Below, one piece after another: positions 38,045-44,360 of a DNA stretch of 49,235 nucleotides. Position numbers and translations under genes: made by a program. The stretch is taken from the IMG/VR virus record IMGVR_UViG_3300024346_000109, positions 1 through 49,235 of that record; one strand, 5' to 3'. Source of the DNA: a virus. Numbering within the stretch: position 1 is the first letter of the stretch; the number at the start of each line of letters is the position of its first letter. The notes beneath the pieces were generated by a model. That model did no database searches. It saw nothing but the letters and a program-made list of their open reading frames with translations, and had not been told where the DNA came from.

Positions 38045-38254
38045 ATGTCTTACGAGGAGTTTCTTAATTTACCTGTAAATCACATTACACAATTCGCACA
38101 GAACATCAGGTTCAAGAGAGAGAATGATATTCCCTTTTCAGAAGAGGAACTCACTCTTGAGAGGCACTTTGTCCGTTATACCAAGGGAGTTAGACTACAG
38201 GAAGACATCGCCAGACTCGAATACTTTTATAGTCTTAAGGATCATATCAGATGA
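38045..38254 (+). CDS. Hypothetical protein, 69 aa
   Basis: MSYEEFLNLPVNHITQFAQNIRFKREND, then EEELTLERHFVRYTKGVRLQEDIARLEYFY: helical. A TTG at 38036 is an alternative start. ATGA overlap with the next gene, so co-expressed with a probable head protein. Confidence 0.62.
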   Translation: MSYEEFLNLPVNHITQFAQNIRFKRENDIPFSEEELTLERHFVRYTKGVRLQEDIARLEYFYSLKDHIR

Positions 38255-38646
38255 AAACATTCTCACAGTTTATTACAGAAGCAGAACAAAGATTAAAACT
38301 GGTAAGACTTAAGCACGGAACATCTTCTGATGCTGCCAAGGAAATTAAAAAGTCCGGATTTAAGGGAGATGAGGTTCATACATCCACTAATACGAATACT
38401 GCTCGTGGATTTGGTAAGAGATATGATGAGAAACCTTCTGTGGTTACGATGTTGGTTCCAAAGAAGAAGATTAAAGAAAAACCAGAAAAGAATGCAGATG
38501 CCGTAAAGACACAGGGGCAAAGAGGTACTGATGCCTGGGGAAGAAAGCACTATTCTGTTGCTCTTAAACCGGAGTATGCTTCAAAGAAAATTGTAAAACA
38601 ATCCGGAACAATACAGAAACCAAAAGTACCAAAGAGATTTAGATAG
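38251..38646 (+). CDS. Internal-head-type protein with ADP-ribosyltransferase-like fold
   Basis: 131 aa. The N-terminus MKTFSQFITEAEQ matches the capsid-targeting leader of T4 internal proteins (IPIII begins MKTYQEFIAEA), normally cut by the prohead protease. The body (RLKHGTSSDAAKEIKKSGFKG, HTSTNTNTARGFGKRYDEKPSVVTMLVPKKKI) resembles ADP-ribosyltransferase folds: HGT, helix, S-T strand, later beta strands. T4 Alt is injected from the head in this way. Inferred: a small effector packaged and injected with DNA. Confidence 0.6.
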   Translation: MKTFSQFITEAEQRLKLVRLKHGTSSDAAKEIKKSGFKGDEVHTSTNTNTARGFGKRYDEKPSVVTMLVPKKKIKEKPEKNADAVKTQGQRGTDAWGRKHYSVALKPEYASKKIVKQSGTIQKPKVPKRFR

Positions 38647-38648
38647 TA

Positions 38649-39146
38649 TTACATCACCTTTCTTAAACCATAACGTATAATGTATTCATCCAGAGAACTA
38701 TTAATCATCTGGTGAGTAAAGTCAAGAGAGTTACCGGTTTTTAATCCTTTCTTTTGACAGGCAATATGTACCTGTTGTATGCGATCTAAAATGTCTTTGT
38801 TGAGAATGAAGTTGAGTGCCTCCTGCTTCTCATCTTTACGAATTACCCATTCAAGATTATCGATGTGATTGTTATAAATGTTTCCGTCCTTATGTCTTAC
38901 ATATTGACTTTGATTGTGTGTGGGAAGGAACGCTAGTGCCACCACTTTGTGAATGTATAAGGTCTTTTGTATCTTGTCATCATTCGTTGCTTTGACGACA
39001 AGATAGTTCTCATTTAGGACTGGTTTGCGTTTTTTGGGCCAGCGATAGTTGAGTGTCCAGATGGTGCCGGTTATATCCACGGCATATTTACTGTAGTTTT
39101 CTAGACCCTTGACTGTTGCCAGATTTATGTGCCTTGTGGGTATCAT
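38649..39146 (-). CDS. HNH homing endonuclease with NUMOD4-like N-terminus
   Basis: 165 aa, the only convincing minus-strand gene. YAVDITGTIWTLNYRWPKK is NUMOD4-like; LYIHKVVALAFLP...VRHKDGNIYNNHIDNLEWV is the HNH core. A helical C-terminus probably binds DNA. It converges on the + strand gene, with 2 nt between the stop codons, and lies beside the origin-like region. Confidence 0.85.
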   Translation of the reverse strand: MIPTRHINLATVKGLENYSKYAVDITGTIWTLNYRWPKKRKPVLNENYLVVKATNDDKIQKTLYIHKVVALAFLPTHNQSQYVRHKDGNIYNNHIDNLEWVIRKDEKQEALNFILNKDILDRIQQVHIACQKKGLKTGNSLDFTHQMINSSLDEYIIRYGLRKVM

Positions 39147-39231
39147 AATGCTCGAAAAAACCCCCGAAAATATTTAGGGGTATTTTAATTGGTATTTTTA
39201 TGTGCTTTTTGAGACATATTGTGAATGTGCC

Positions 39232-39251
39232 TGTGGAAAACCTGTGGAAAA
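39232..39251 (-). promoter_or_regulatory. Pair of DnaA-box-like sites
   Basis: TGTGGAAAA at 39232-39240 and 39243-39251, the reverse complement of TTTTCCACA, the box reported for cyanobacterial origins. Spacing is 11 nt, about one helical turn. Confidence 0.5.
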
Positions 39252-39336
39252 CTATTGGTTATGCTTTTATACGCATAAAGTCTTTATGAGTATAAGAATA
39301 GTATAAAGTCTTATAAGTTATGCTTGTAGACGCATA

Positions 39337-39483
39337 AAGTCTTATAAGAAGGTCTCGAAGTCTTATAAGAAGGTCTCGAAGTCTTATAAGAAGGTGTCGA
39401 AGTCTTATAAGAAGGTGTCGAAGTCTTATAAGAAGGTGTCTGGGTCTTATAAGAAGGTGTCTGGGTCTTATAAGAAGGTGTCT
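39337..39483 (+). repeat. Seven tandem 21-bp iterons
   Basis: Each unit contains the palindrome TCTTATAAGA followed by AGGTSTC; the first base block changes from AAG to GGG in the last copies. A partial unit follows to about 39495, and related TAAAGTCTTATAAG words occur upstream at 39304-39345. The frame is open across the array, but there is no plausible start. Confidence 0.92.
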
Positions 39484-39570
39484 GGGTCTTGTGAGTTAAG
39501 CCGACATTCTACCACAAGAACGCGAAAAAGTCAAGAGGACCGCCATAAAACTTCACAGTCTCGCATAAAA

Positions 39571-39783
39571 TCTCGACGAGAACTGGCGAGAATACACATA
39601 AGTCTCATATAATCTCGACGAGAATACATCATACATCTCGACGAGACATAATCATATCATCATATAATCTCGACGAGATATACACGAGTATCATAATTAG
39701 CATAAATCTCGTCGAGACATAATCATATCATATATTACAATCACTTATAAATCTCGACACGAGTATCATAAGTCTCGACGAGA
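39571..39783. repeat. Cluster of TCTCGWCGAGA palindromes (left)
   Basis: Perfect 11-bp palindromes at 39571, 39613, 39636, 39668, 39707 and 39773; variants with CTCG-ACA-CGAG at 39752 and 39832. Spacer text is also partly repeated (GACATAATCATATCAT). Likely binding sites of a dimeric protein. Confidence 0.85.
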
Positions 39784-39896
39784 TACACATAAGTATATCA
39801 TATCATTCGAGAACATATATACAGGTGTGTATCTCGACACGAGCTTGCGTATCATCGAGATACATGCTATAATACATATACATTCTGGAACACCTT

Positions 39897-40025
39897 ATGT
39901 ACGACGACTACGACTTCGACTATACATATACGACAGAATACGGCGAGATCGAAGAAGAACTCGACGAAGATTATGCGCGGGACACACACGATTATCAGGA
40001 TATGGCATATAGGCATTACGCATGA
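39897..40025 (+). CDS. Tiny acidic Asp/Tyr-rich protein, 42 aa
   Basis: MYDDYDFDYTYTTEYGEIEEELDEDYARDTHDYQDMAYRHYA. A promoter-like GCTATAATACATATACATTC lies just upstream, downstream of the palindrome cluster, so it may be controlled by it. Charge pattern suggests a nucleic-acid mimic or protein-binding peptide, which is speculation. Confidence 0.6.
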   Translation: MYDDYDFDYTYTTEYGEIEEELDEDYARDTHDYQDMAYRHYA

Positions 40026-40032
40026 TGATAGT

Positions 40033-40153
40033 ATAACATAACGTTATACCCCTGTCAAGTATGATTGTGCCAGTTCTTAAAGTGGCACAGAGACCCTTGT
40101 GGCATTCTGTCGCAGGGGTTATATTACATATGTTCGACACCAACTCACCGATT
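40033..40153 (+). promoter_or_regulatory. Dyad/hairpin promoter module
   Basis: TATAAC/GTTATA repeat near 40033-40050, the full dyad TGTGCCA-N10-TGGCACA (40066-40089), a 9-bp GC hairpin with G-U pairs (ACCCTTGTG / CGCAGGGGT), then TATATTACATATGTTCG. The first of the right-hand type of module (ACATTCG-like leader). Confidence 0.65.
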
Positions 40154-40357
40154 ATGACTACCATCTCCCTGACTTCCGGTGAAGTTCTAGACATTATCTC
40201 CGCTCTTTGTGATAAGGAACAGGCACTTTATGATTCCGATAATCTACATCTGGCAGCATATTACCTTCACATCATACAGCAGTTCGAGAATGTCTCACAT
40301 CGATTAGAAGAACTCCCCGGTGAAGAAAGAGTAGCGAACCTGGTGATGGCACTGTGA
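40154..40357 (+). CDS. Hypothetical helical protein, 67 aa
   Basis: MTTISLTSGEVLDIISALCDKEQALYDSDNLHLAAYYLHIIQQFENVSHRLEEL. Start at the ATG after the module; an in-frame ATG at 40130 is possible. Resembles 41004 (LYDADN) in its middle. Confidence 0.63.
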   Translation: MTTISLTSGEVLDIISALCDKEQALYDSDNLHLAAYYLHIIQQFENVSHRLEELPGEERVANLVMAL

Positions 40358-40436
40358 CAATCTAGAAACTGGCACACAGGGTCTTGTGTTCTCATGAGAT
40401 TCCTGATATATTACATTTGTTCCTGAGACATCCACC
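40358..40436 (+). promoter_or_regulatory. Promoter module
   Basis: ACAATCTAGAAACTGGCACACAGGG box, no clear hairpin, TATATT (40407-40412) and ACATTTGTTCCTGAG leader. Confidence 0.58.
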
Positions 40437-40616
40437 ATGCTTGACTCCATTCTCGGTTGTAAGGTTGCGAATGAAGATGGTGAAGTCTTCATCGTGTCTT
40501 GCTACAAAATGCTGGCAAATTCACCGATGTGGGTTTATATTGGACTTCGTTCTGAGTCTGATGTGCTCTATTATGTCTCACTGGAACGTTATGATGAGAT
40601 GATTCAACTGGGGTGA
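40437..40616 (+). CDS. Hypothetical protein, 59 aa
   Basis: MLDSILGCKVANEDGEVFIVSCYKMLANSPMWVYIGLRSESDVLYYVSLERYDEM: small beta protein, similar in style to SH3-like phage proteins. Stands between two modules. Confidence 0.63.
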   Translation: MLDSILGCKVANEDGEVFIVSCYKMLANSPMWVYIGLRSESDVLYYVSLERYDEMIQLG

Positions 40617-40696
40617 CAATCTAGAAACTGGCACACAGGGGGTTCCCAAGGACCCCCAACCCTGTTATTCTACATTCGTACTCAACCAACCGGACC
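40617..40696 (+). promoter_or_regulatory. Terminator/promoter module
   Basis: TCTAGAAACTGGCACACAGG box, hairpin GGGGGT (40638-40643) / ACCCCC (40652-40657), CTGTTATTCTACATTCGTACTC segment holding the likely -10. Confidence 0.62.
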
Positions 40697-40969
40697 ATGA
40701 CTACCAGAACTACCTATCGAGTAATTGGTTTCGGCACCAACGAACACGGATTCTTTAATGAATTCGCACACTGTGGCACAATTGGTTATGCCTGTGGATT
40801 CTATAATGGACATCTTCAGGATCCAGAAATGGATGGTGTTGTACTCATCCGCGTCAATCATGAGGACTGGGAAGTAATTCAAGAGTTCGGCACAATTCCT
40901 TACTCTGTAGTGTGTGGTCCGGGAGCATCCTTTAAGGTAGAAAGGGCAGTTGATATGGTACTGGTTTAA
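40697..40969 (+). CDS. Hypothetical protein, 90 aa
   Basis: TYRVIGFGTNEHGFFNEFAHCGTIGYACGFYNGHLQDPEMDGVVLIRVNHEDWE: alpha/beta protein. Not recognised. Confidence 0.63.
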   Translation: MTTRTTYRVIGFGTNEHGFFNEFAHCGTIGYACGFYNGHLQDPEMDGVVLIRVNHEDWEVIQEFGTIPYSVVCGPGASFKVERAVDMVLV

Positions 40970-41003
40970 TCAAGCACTCTACAGAAGCACACAGGCACCT
41001 ATT

Positions 41004-41222
41004 ATGACACAACAAGATTCGGTTATAAAATCACTCAAACTTCTGCGTGATGGTTTTAAAGATGATATGGCATCCTTCATATATCAGGATGATCGAACGA
41101 CAGAACTTTTGATGGAATTGATTAGTGATTATGTCGCAGAGAATATTCCTTTGTATGATGCCGATAATCGTATGGATCTATCGATGATGTTGATGGAAAC
41201 TATTCGTATTAGTGCCCGGTAG
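41004..41222 (+). CDS. Hypothetical helical protein, 72 aa
   Basis: MTQQDSVIKSLKLLRDGFKDDMASFIYQDDRTTELLMELISDYVAENIPLYDADN. The ATG at 41004 is preferred over 40950, which lies inside the previous gene. Confidence 0.63.
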   Translation: MTQQDSVIKSLKLLRDGFKDDMASFIYQDDRTTELLMELISDYVAENIPLYDADNRMDLSMMLMETIRISAR

Positions 41223-41307
41223 GGTCCAGTTGCGAAAGTGGCACAACACTCCTAGACTTCCTGCTCCAACCCTGTTATTCTACATTCGTACTCAAGCAAT
41301 TCACCCC
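41223..41307 (+). promoter_or_regulatory. Promoter module
   Basis: CCAGTTGCGAAAGTGGCACA dyad-like box, CTGTTATTCTACATTCGTACTC identical to the 40617 module, then AAGCAATTCACCCC leader with no Shine-Dalgarno. Confidence 0.62.
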
Positions 41308-41724
41308 ATGACTACCACGATGACTACTAACTACAAAGAAGTTCTTCAACCCCAAACCGTTGAGTTCATCGAAGAAAACTGTATCGAAGGTGAGTATGAC
41401 CTAGATGATGCTCTAAATTTTATTGATAATCACGGTGAGACTGACTTCGTTCTATTCTATGATGATTACATTAGTGCCGGTGAGAAAATCGGTTATGATG
41501 TAGTTGATGCCTTTATCGACTATCATGGGGTTTCTTATGCCGAACATACTGAAGATGCCTACTATGGTGCCTATGATTCCGGTGCTGACTTTGCGGAAGA
41601 GTATTACAATAATATCGGTGATGTTCCTTCCTTTCTTGTAGTAGATTGGGAAGCAACTTGGGAGCAGAATCTGTCATATGAATTTTACTTCGTGGGTGGT
41701 TATGTATTCAGTTCTTCGTTCTAA
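41308..41724 (+). CDS. ArdA-like antirestriction protein
   Basis: 138 aa. Acidic throughout, with the ArdA C-terminal signature: HTEDAYYGAYDSGADFAEEYYNN, FLVVDWEATWEQNLSYEFYFVGGYVFSS. ArdA proteins mimic DNA and block type I restriction. It is shorter than typical ArdA (about 165 aa), missing part of domain 1. A second start (ATG at 41320) is in frame. Its presence beside an origin-like region fits early expression. Confidence 0.75.
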   Translation: MTTTMTTNYKEVLQPQTVEFIEENCIEGEYDLDDALNFIDNHGETDFVLFYDDYISAGEKIGYDVVDAFIDYHGVSYAEHTEDAYYGAYDSGADFAEEYYNNIGDVPSFLVVDWEATWEQNLSYEFYFVGGYVFSSSF

Positions 41725-41734
41725 CTGAATCAAA

Positions 41735-41794
41735 TCTCGACGAGATGTGCGTATAATCTCGACGAGACATAACACATCATACATCTCGTCGAGA
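41735..41794. repeat. Cluster of TCTCGWCGAGA palindromes (right)
   Basis: Perfect copies at 41735, 41757 and 41784, with the same ACATAA/ACACATCAT-type spacer text as in the left cluster 2 kb upstream. Directly follows the ArdA-like gene. Confidence 0.85.
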
Positions 41795-41910
41795 TACACA
41801 TCATAACATAATCATTACATCGAGGAATAGGTTTGCCTCGTCTTATTAGAAAAGTTACCTAGAACGATAGATGCTTATATCATAAACATGTGTGGGTAGA
41901 GGGTAGTATA

Positions 41911-41941
41911 AGACAGGGAGTGGTGTCCCTGTCTTTTTTTT
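41911..41941 (+). terminator. Strong intrinsic terminator
   Basis: 9-bp stem AGACAGGGA / TCCCTGTCT, GTGGTG loop, seven T. About 190 bp after the ArdA-like gene, so its transcript carries a long 3' end containing the palindromes. Confidence 0.88.
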
Positions 41942-42379
41942 ATACTCCGCTTCGCGTCTTAAAGATATCTTACAACCCCATCTCCAAAGGGAACAAACCT
42001 ATTCTACTCATAAGATTACATCTTGTCAAGTATATGTTAAGATATTGAAACATATAAATAAAAACAAGATTTCATATAATTCTTATAGAGCAGCACTTGA
42101 ACTCTTGCTACGGCATAAAGAGGTAACAATCTGACAAAGATTATAAGAACTCGAATGGTCCAAATCTTATATTATACCCGAGGGAGTTAGAACGCGGTCT
42201 CCGGCGAAATAAAATCGTTAGGCATAACACACCTAGAAATCCAACCAACTGTGAACAAATGAAGAGAAACGAATAGAATAAAAAAGCGGGATGATTCCTG
42301 ATTAGACTCTTGTTTGCTTACAAGAATCAATCACATAGGAGTCATATTTTGGTGTTTGGATATAATCAAAGGACAATTC
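41942..42379. other. Unexplained 438-bp intergenic region
   Basis: No credible ORF on either strand. Contains TTCTTATA (about 42078) and TATAAGAA (about 42142) as a distant inverted repeat, and patches with a GC-rich core (GCGGTCTCCGGCGAAATAAA). It could encode a structured RNA, but I could not fold it to any known class; no tRNA cloverleaf is evident. Confidence 0.4.
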
Positions 42380-42455
42380 TCGAACTGGCACAATACCTCT
42401 TGCGAAATCCCTCAATCCCTGACATACTACATTCGTGATCGAGAAAACTCTCATT
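42380..42455 (+). promoter_or_regulatory. Promoter module
   Basis: TCTCGAACTGGCACAATACC box and CCCTGACATACTACATTCGTGATCG; the -10 is probably CATACT. A TATAAT at 42360-42365 upstream is a further candidate. Confidence 0.55.
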
Positions 42456-42692
42456 ATGAAACTCTTCGCTTCGAAGTTCTACCAAACCCTGATTTTAAAT
42501 GTTGCTACTATCTCCGCAATCGTTGTTGGTATTATACAATTTGCTGTGCGTTCTTACCAAGAAAACAACGGCACAGAAAGAATTCGTAAAATGATACAAA
42601 TTGTACTTAAGTTTATTGATAGGATTGTGGGCGATCTTCAGTATCAATTGAATACCGGTGTGCCAGTTGAGAAAGTGGCACAAGACCCCTAG
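42456..42692 (+). CDS. Small membrane protein with dyad-encoded tail, 78 aa
   Basis: ILNVATISAIVVGIIQFAV is a membrane segment, followed by ERIRKMIQIVLKFIDRIVGD. The last residues VPVEKVAQDP are the translation of the GTGCCA...TGGCAC dyad of the next module. Confidence 0.65.
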   Translation: MKLFASKFYQTLILNVATISAIVVGIIQFAVRSYQENNGTERIRKMIQIVLKFIDRIVGDLQYQLNTGVPVEKVAQDP

Positions 42693-42744
42693 ACTTTGGC
42701 ACCAATCCGTTCTACATTACATTCGTACCTGAAACACCCCGACC
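42660..42744 (+). promoter_or_regulatory. Dyad promoter module
   Basis: GTGCCAGTTGAGAAAGTGGC dyad inside the coding end of 42456, then GTTCTACATTACATTCGTACCTG leader. Confidence 0.6.
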
Positions 42745-42873
42745 ATGTTTGATGAACTCTGGAGTGAAATCGCTGATGCTCCCGGCGAGATCTTTGACCT
42801 TCCCGAACTTCGTGATCTTGAAGAAGGGAAGTTCGATGTAAACGAATACCTGAACTCTAACATCGATTATTGA
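42745..42873 (+). CDS. Acidic small protein, 42 aa
   Basis: MFDELWSEIADAPGEIFDLPELRDLEEGKFDVNEYLNSNIDY. Acidic; first gene of the run 42745-43875. No Shine-Dalgarno; CCGACC precedes the ATG. Confidence 0.6.
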   Translation: MFDELWSEIADAPGEIFDLPELRDLEEGKFDVNEYLNSNIDY

Positions 42874-42938
42874 TGAAACCCATTAAAATCTTCGGCATCA
42901 TTCATTATTTTATTCCTAACAAAACTTACCTCAAATGA
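42873..42938 (+). CDS. Possible microprotein, 21 aa
   Basis: MKPIKIFGIIHYFIPNKTYLK fits between coupled genes (TGATG before, AAATGA after). Very short and weakly supported. Confidence 0.3.
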   Translation: MKPIKIFGIIHYFIPNKTYLK

Positions 42939-43063
42939 CACCCGACGCTCTTAACTTTACCGGTGACGCTGTAACCTACCTCGGTTTGGTTGGTGTCATC
43001 TCCACCGCTATTATCGTGGTTTCAGTATTTCGTTCCTACTTTAATTCTCCTCTCCGCAAATGA
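42935..43063 (+). CDS. Single-pass membrane protein, 42 aa
   Basis: MTPDALNFTGDAVTYLGLVGVISTAIIVVSVFRSYFNSPLRK: short exterior part, one membrane helix, basic end. Overlaps the next gene by ATGA. Confidence 0.6.
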   Translation: MTPDALNFTGDAVTYLGLVGVISTAIIVVSVFRSYFNSPLRK

Positions 43064-43230
43064 ATCCCAAACTTGAAATGTTGAGTGCTCGTGAACAACT
43101 CATGAGCGACATTGAATGTATCGTTGAATCGTTGTTTTGGGATACTTGGGGTGATGAATACGTTAATACACAGAATGAATTGATAAAAACTCTGTGTGAT
43201 TCTGTTTGTGCTAACTTTCCCTCTAATTGA
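43060..43230 (+). CDS. Hypothetical protein, 56 aa
   Basis: MNPKLEMLSAREQLMSDIECIVESLFWDTWGDEYVNTQNELIKTLCDSV: helical, acidic. ATGA overlap. Confidence 0.6.
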   Translation: MNPKLEMLSAREQLMSDIECIVESLFWDTWGDEYVNTQNELIKTLCDSVCANFPSN

Positions 43231-43508
43231 TGATGACAACCCTCACCCTACAAGTTACTGAAGTTCTGTTTGATTTTGATGATGAAGACTTCACTCTCGA
43301 AGAACAACAATCTGTGGTAGATTCTGTTCTTGGTAATACCTATCAGGTAGAAGTTGACAACGAAAATGATGATGAAGTTGTTGCCGATGCTTTAGTTGAA
43401 GAGGTGACAGATTATGCCGGTTGGTGTGTAGATGCTTTAGTCGAAGAGGTGACAGATGCCACCGGTTGGTGTGTAGTCTCCCTCAACTATCGTCAAGTTT
43501 CTAACTAA
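43230..43508 (+). CDS. Hypothetical acidic protein with internal tandem duplication, 92 aa
   Basis: DFDDEDFTLEEQQSVVDSVLGNTYQVEVDN, then two copies of DALVEEVTDxxGWCV in direct succession (about 43386-43475, 45 nt each), then SLNYRQVSN. The duplication is recent by its DNA similarity. Start could also be the next ATG. Confidence 0.63.
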   Translation: MMTTLTLQVTEVLFDFDDEDFTLEEQQSVVDSVLGNTYQVEVDNENDDEVVADALVEEVTDYAGWCVDALVEEVTDATGWCVVSLNYRQVSN

Positions 43509-43513
43509 ACAAA

Positions 43514-43651
43514 ATGACTTCTCCATCTACCGATAAACAATCTTCTTGGATTGATGAACTTATTCGATGGGAAAACTCCCATCCAGAATATAAACCATTT
43601 AAGGAAGATAAGGATTCACAGCGTCAAGAAAACCTCAAAGAGAACTTCTAA
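43514..43651 (+). CDS. Hypothetical protein, 45 aa
   Basis: MTSPSTDKQSSWIDELIRWENSHPEYKPFKEDKDSQRQENLKENF, charged. TAATG overlap with 43651. Confidence 0.58.
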   Translation: MTSPSTDKQSSWIDELIRWENSHPEYKPFKEDKDSQRQENLKENF

Positions 43652-43875
43652 TGAAACTCAACAAAGCACAATTCGAACAGTTCGTTGATAACTATGCCAA
43701 CCATATTATCGATGGGTTGGATAATGATTCTATGGAGATTATGCTCTTTGATCTACTCACCTCACAGTATAGTAACTATACTCAAGAGTTTATTGTTCGT
43801 GAGATTGAAGAACTCTATGGTGAGGAATTTGCTCAAGATTTGTTAGAATCGGCAACTGATGTGCCAGTCACATAA
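43651..43875 (+). CDS. Hypothetical helical protein, 74 aa
   Basis: QFEQFVDNYANHIIDGLDNDSMEIMLFDLLTSQYSNYTQEFIVREIEELYGEEFAQDLLE. Ends DVPVT, encoded by the left half of the next dyad. Families of this kind are common in cyanophages. Confidence 0.65.
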   Translation: MKLNKAQFEQFVDNYANHIIDGLDNDSMEIMLFDLLTSQYSNYTQEFIVREIEELYGEEFAQDLLESATDVPVT

Positions 43876-43946
43876 GTGGCACACGGGGGACTCCGATCCC
43901 CCTCCTGACCCTGTAGACTTTAAGAGTAAACCAAGCAACCCCACCG
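43861..43946 (+). promoter_or_regulatory. Dyad/hairpin promoter module
   Basis: GTGCCA...TGGCAC dyad, hairpin GGGGG/CCCCC (43885-43902), -10-like TAGACT (43914-43919), leader TTAAGAGTAAACCAAGCAACC. The same leader recurs before 46315, 46803 and 47074. Confidence 0.65.
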
Positions 43947-44288
43947 ATGCGCAAAATCGAACGCCTGATGAACCAAGCGATTGCCGATTGTCAGAATTGG
44001 AAGATGGGCAACACTGAAGTTCAGTTTTTCGATGGTGTGAGTTTTGTATTCCTTCACGGCAATTGTATTGCTCAAGTAAAGGAAAACTCCGTCAGTTTGT
44101 TTGACGGTGGTTGGCAGTCCACCACAACGAAGTCCCGCCTGAACGCTATACTTCAGGCACACGGGATTAAGGGTGAATGTGTGTTCCAGCGAAACTTTAA
44201 GTGGTTCGTCCACAAGTTCGTGGGAAATGCAGGAACTTCCCCCGTATTCGTTGAGCAAGACTTTACCAGCGGAATGCTTCTGGCATAA
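43947..44288 (+). CDS. Hypothetical protein, 113 aa
   Basis: RKIERLMNQAIADCQNWKMGNTEVQFFDGVSFVFLHGNCIAQVKENSVSLFDGGWQSTTTKSRLNAIL: beta-rich, higher G+C than genes to the left. Family known in T4-like phages without function. Confidence 0.68.
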   Translation: MRKIERLMNQAIADCQNWKMGNTEVQFFDGVSFVFLHGNCIAQVKENSVSLFDGGWQSTTTKSRLNAILQAHGIKGECVFQRNFKWFVHKFVGNAGTSPVFVEQDFTSGMLLA

Positions 44289-44293
44289 GATTT

Positions 44294-44320
44294 AGAGGGC
44301 ACAAGTTGCCCTCTTTTTTT
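44294..44320 (+). terminator. Intrinsic terminator
   Basis: AGAGGGC / GCCCTCT stem with seven T. Confidence 0.85.
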
Positions 44321-44331
44321 ATACTTTCTAT

Positions 44332-44339
44332 TATAAATA
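44332..44339 (+). promoter_or_regulatory. T4-type late promoter for the HNH gene
   Basis: Exact TATAAATA, 22 nt before the ATG at 44361. Unlike the six leader elements, no complementary left arm was found. Confidence 0.65.
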
Positions 44340-44360
44340 AGCATAGGTTAGTGGCGTATT

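Larger units (their letters stand above)
39147..39896. other. Non-coding origin-like region
   Basis: 750 bp without a credible gene. From left: a CCCC/GGGG hairpin (39160-39181); two DnaA-box-like TGTGGAAAA sites (39232, 39243); AT-rich DNA; seven 21-bp iterons (39337-39483); six perfect TCTCGWCGAGA palindromes plus two variants; and a TATAAT-like box before the gene at 39897. This combination is what replication origins or partition sites look like; function is inferred. Confidence 0.5.

Noticed and set aside
39337-39483. CRISPR array
   Set aside because: The units follow each other without spacers and no cas genes are present; these are tandem iterons.
39337-39612. Open frame across the 21-bp repeats (SYKKVSK-type peptide)
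   Set aside because: No plausible start codon with ribosome site, and the translation continues into arginine-rich low-complexity text. The open frame is a result of a 21-nt (7-codon) repeat.
39571-39783. CRISPR-like interrupted palindromes
   Set aside because: Repeats are only 11 bp with irregular, mutually similar spacers; operator-like sites are more likely.
40384-40602. ORF starting MCSHEIPDIL
   Set aside because: It is in the wrong frame over the gene at 40437, which has the module-adjacent start and better coding character.
41942-42379. tRNA, tmRNA or group I intron in the gene-free region
   Set aside because: No cloverleaf, no tag-peptide frame and no recognisable intron core could be found by eye.
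44289-44360. Seventh covarying leader before the HNH gene at 44361
   Set aside because: TATAAATA is present, but no arm complementary to the sequence before the start codon was found to its left.
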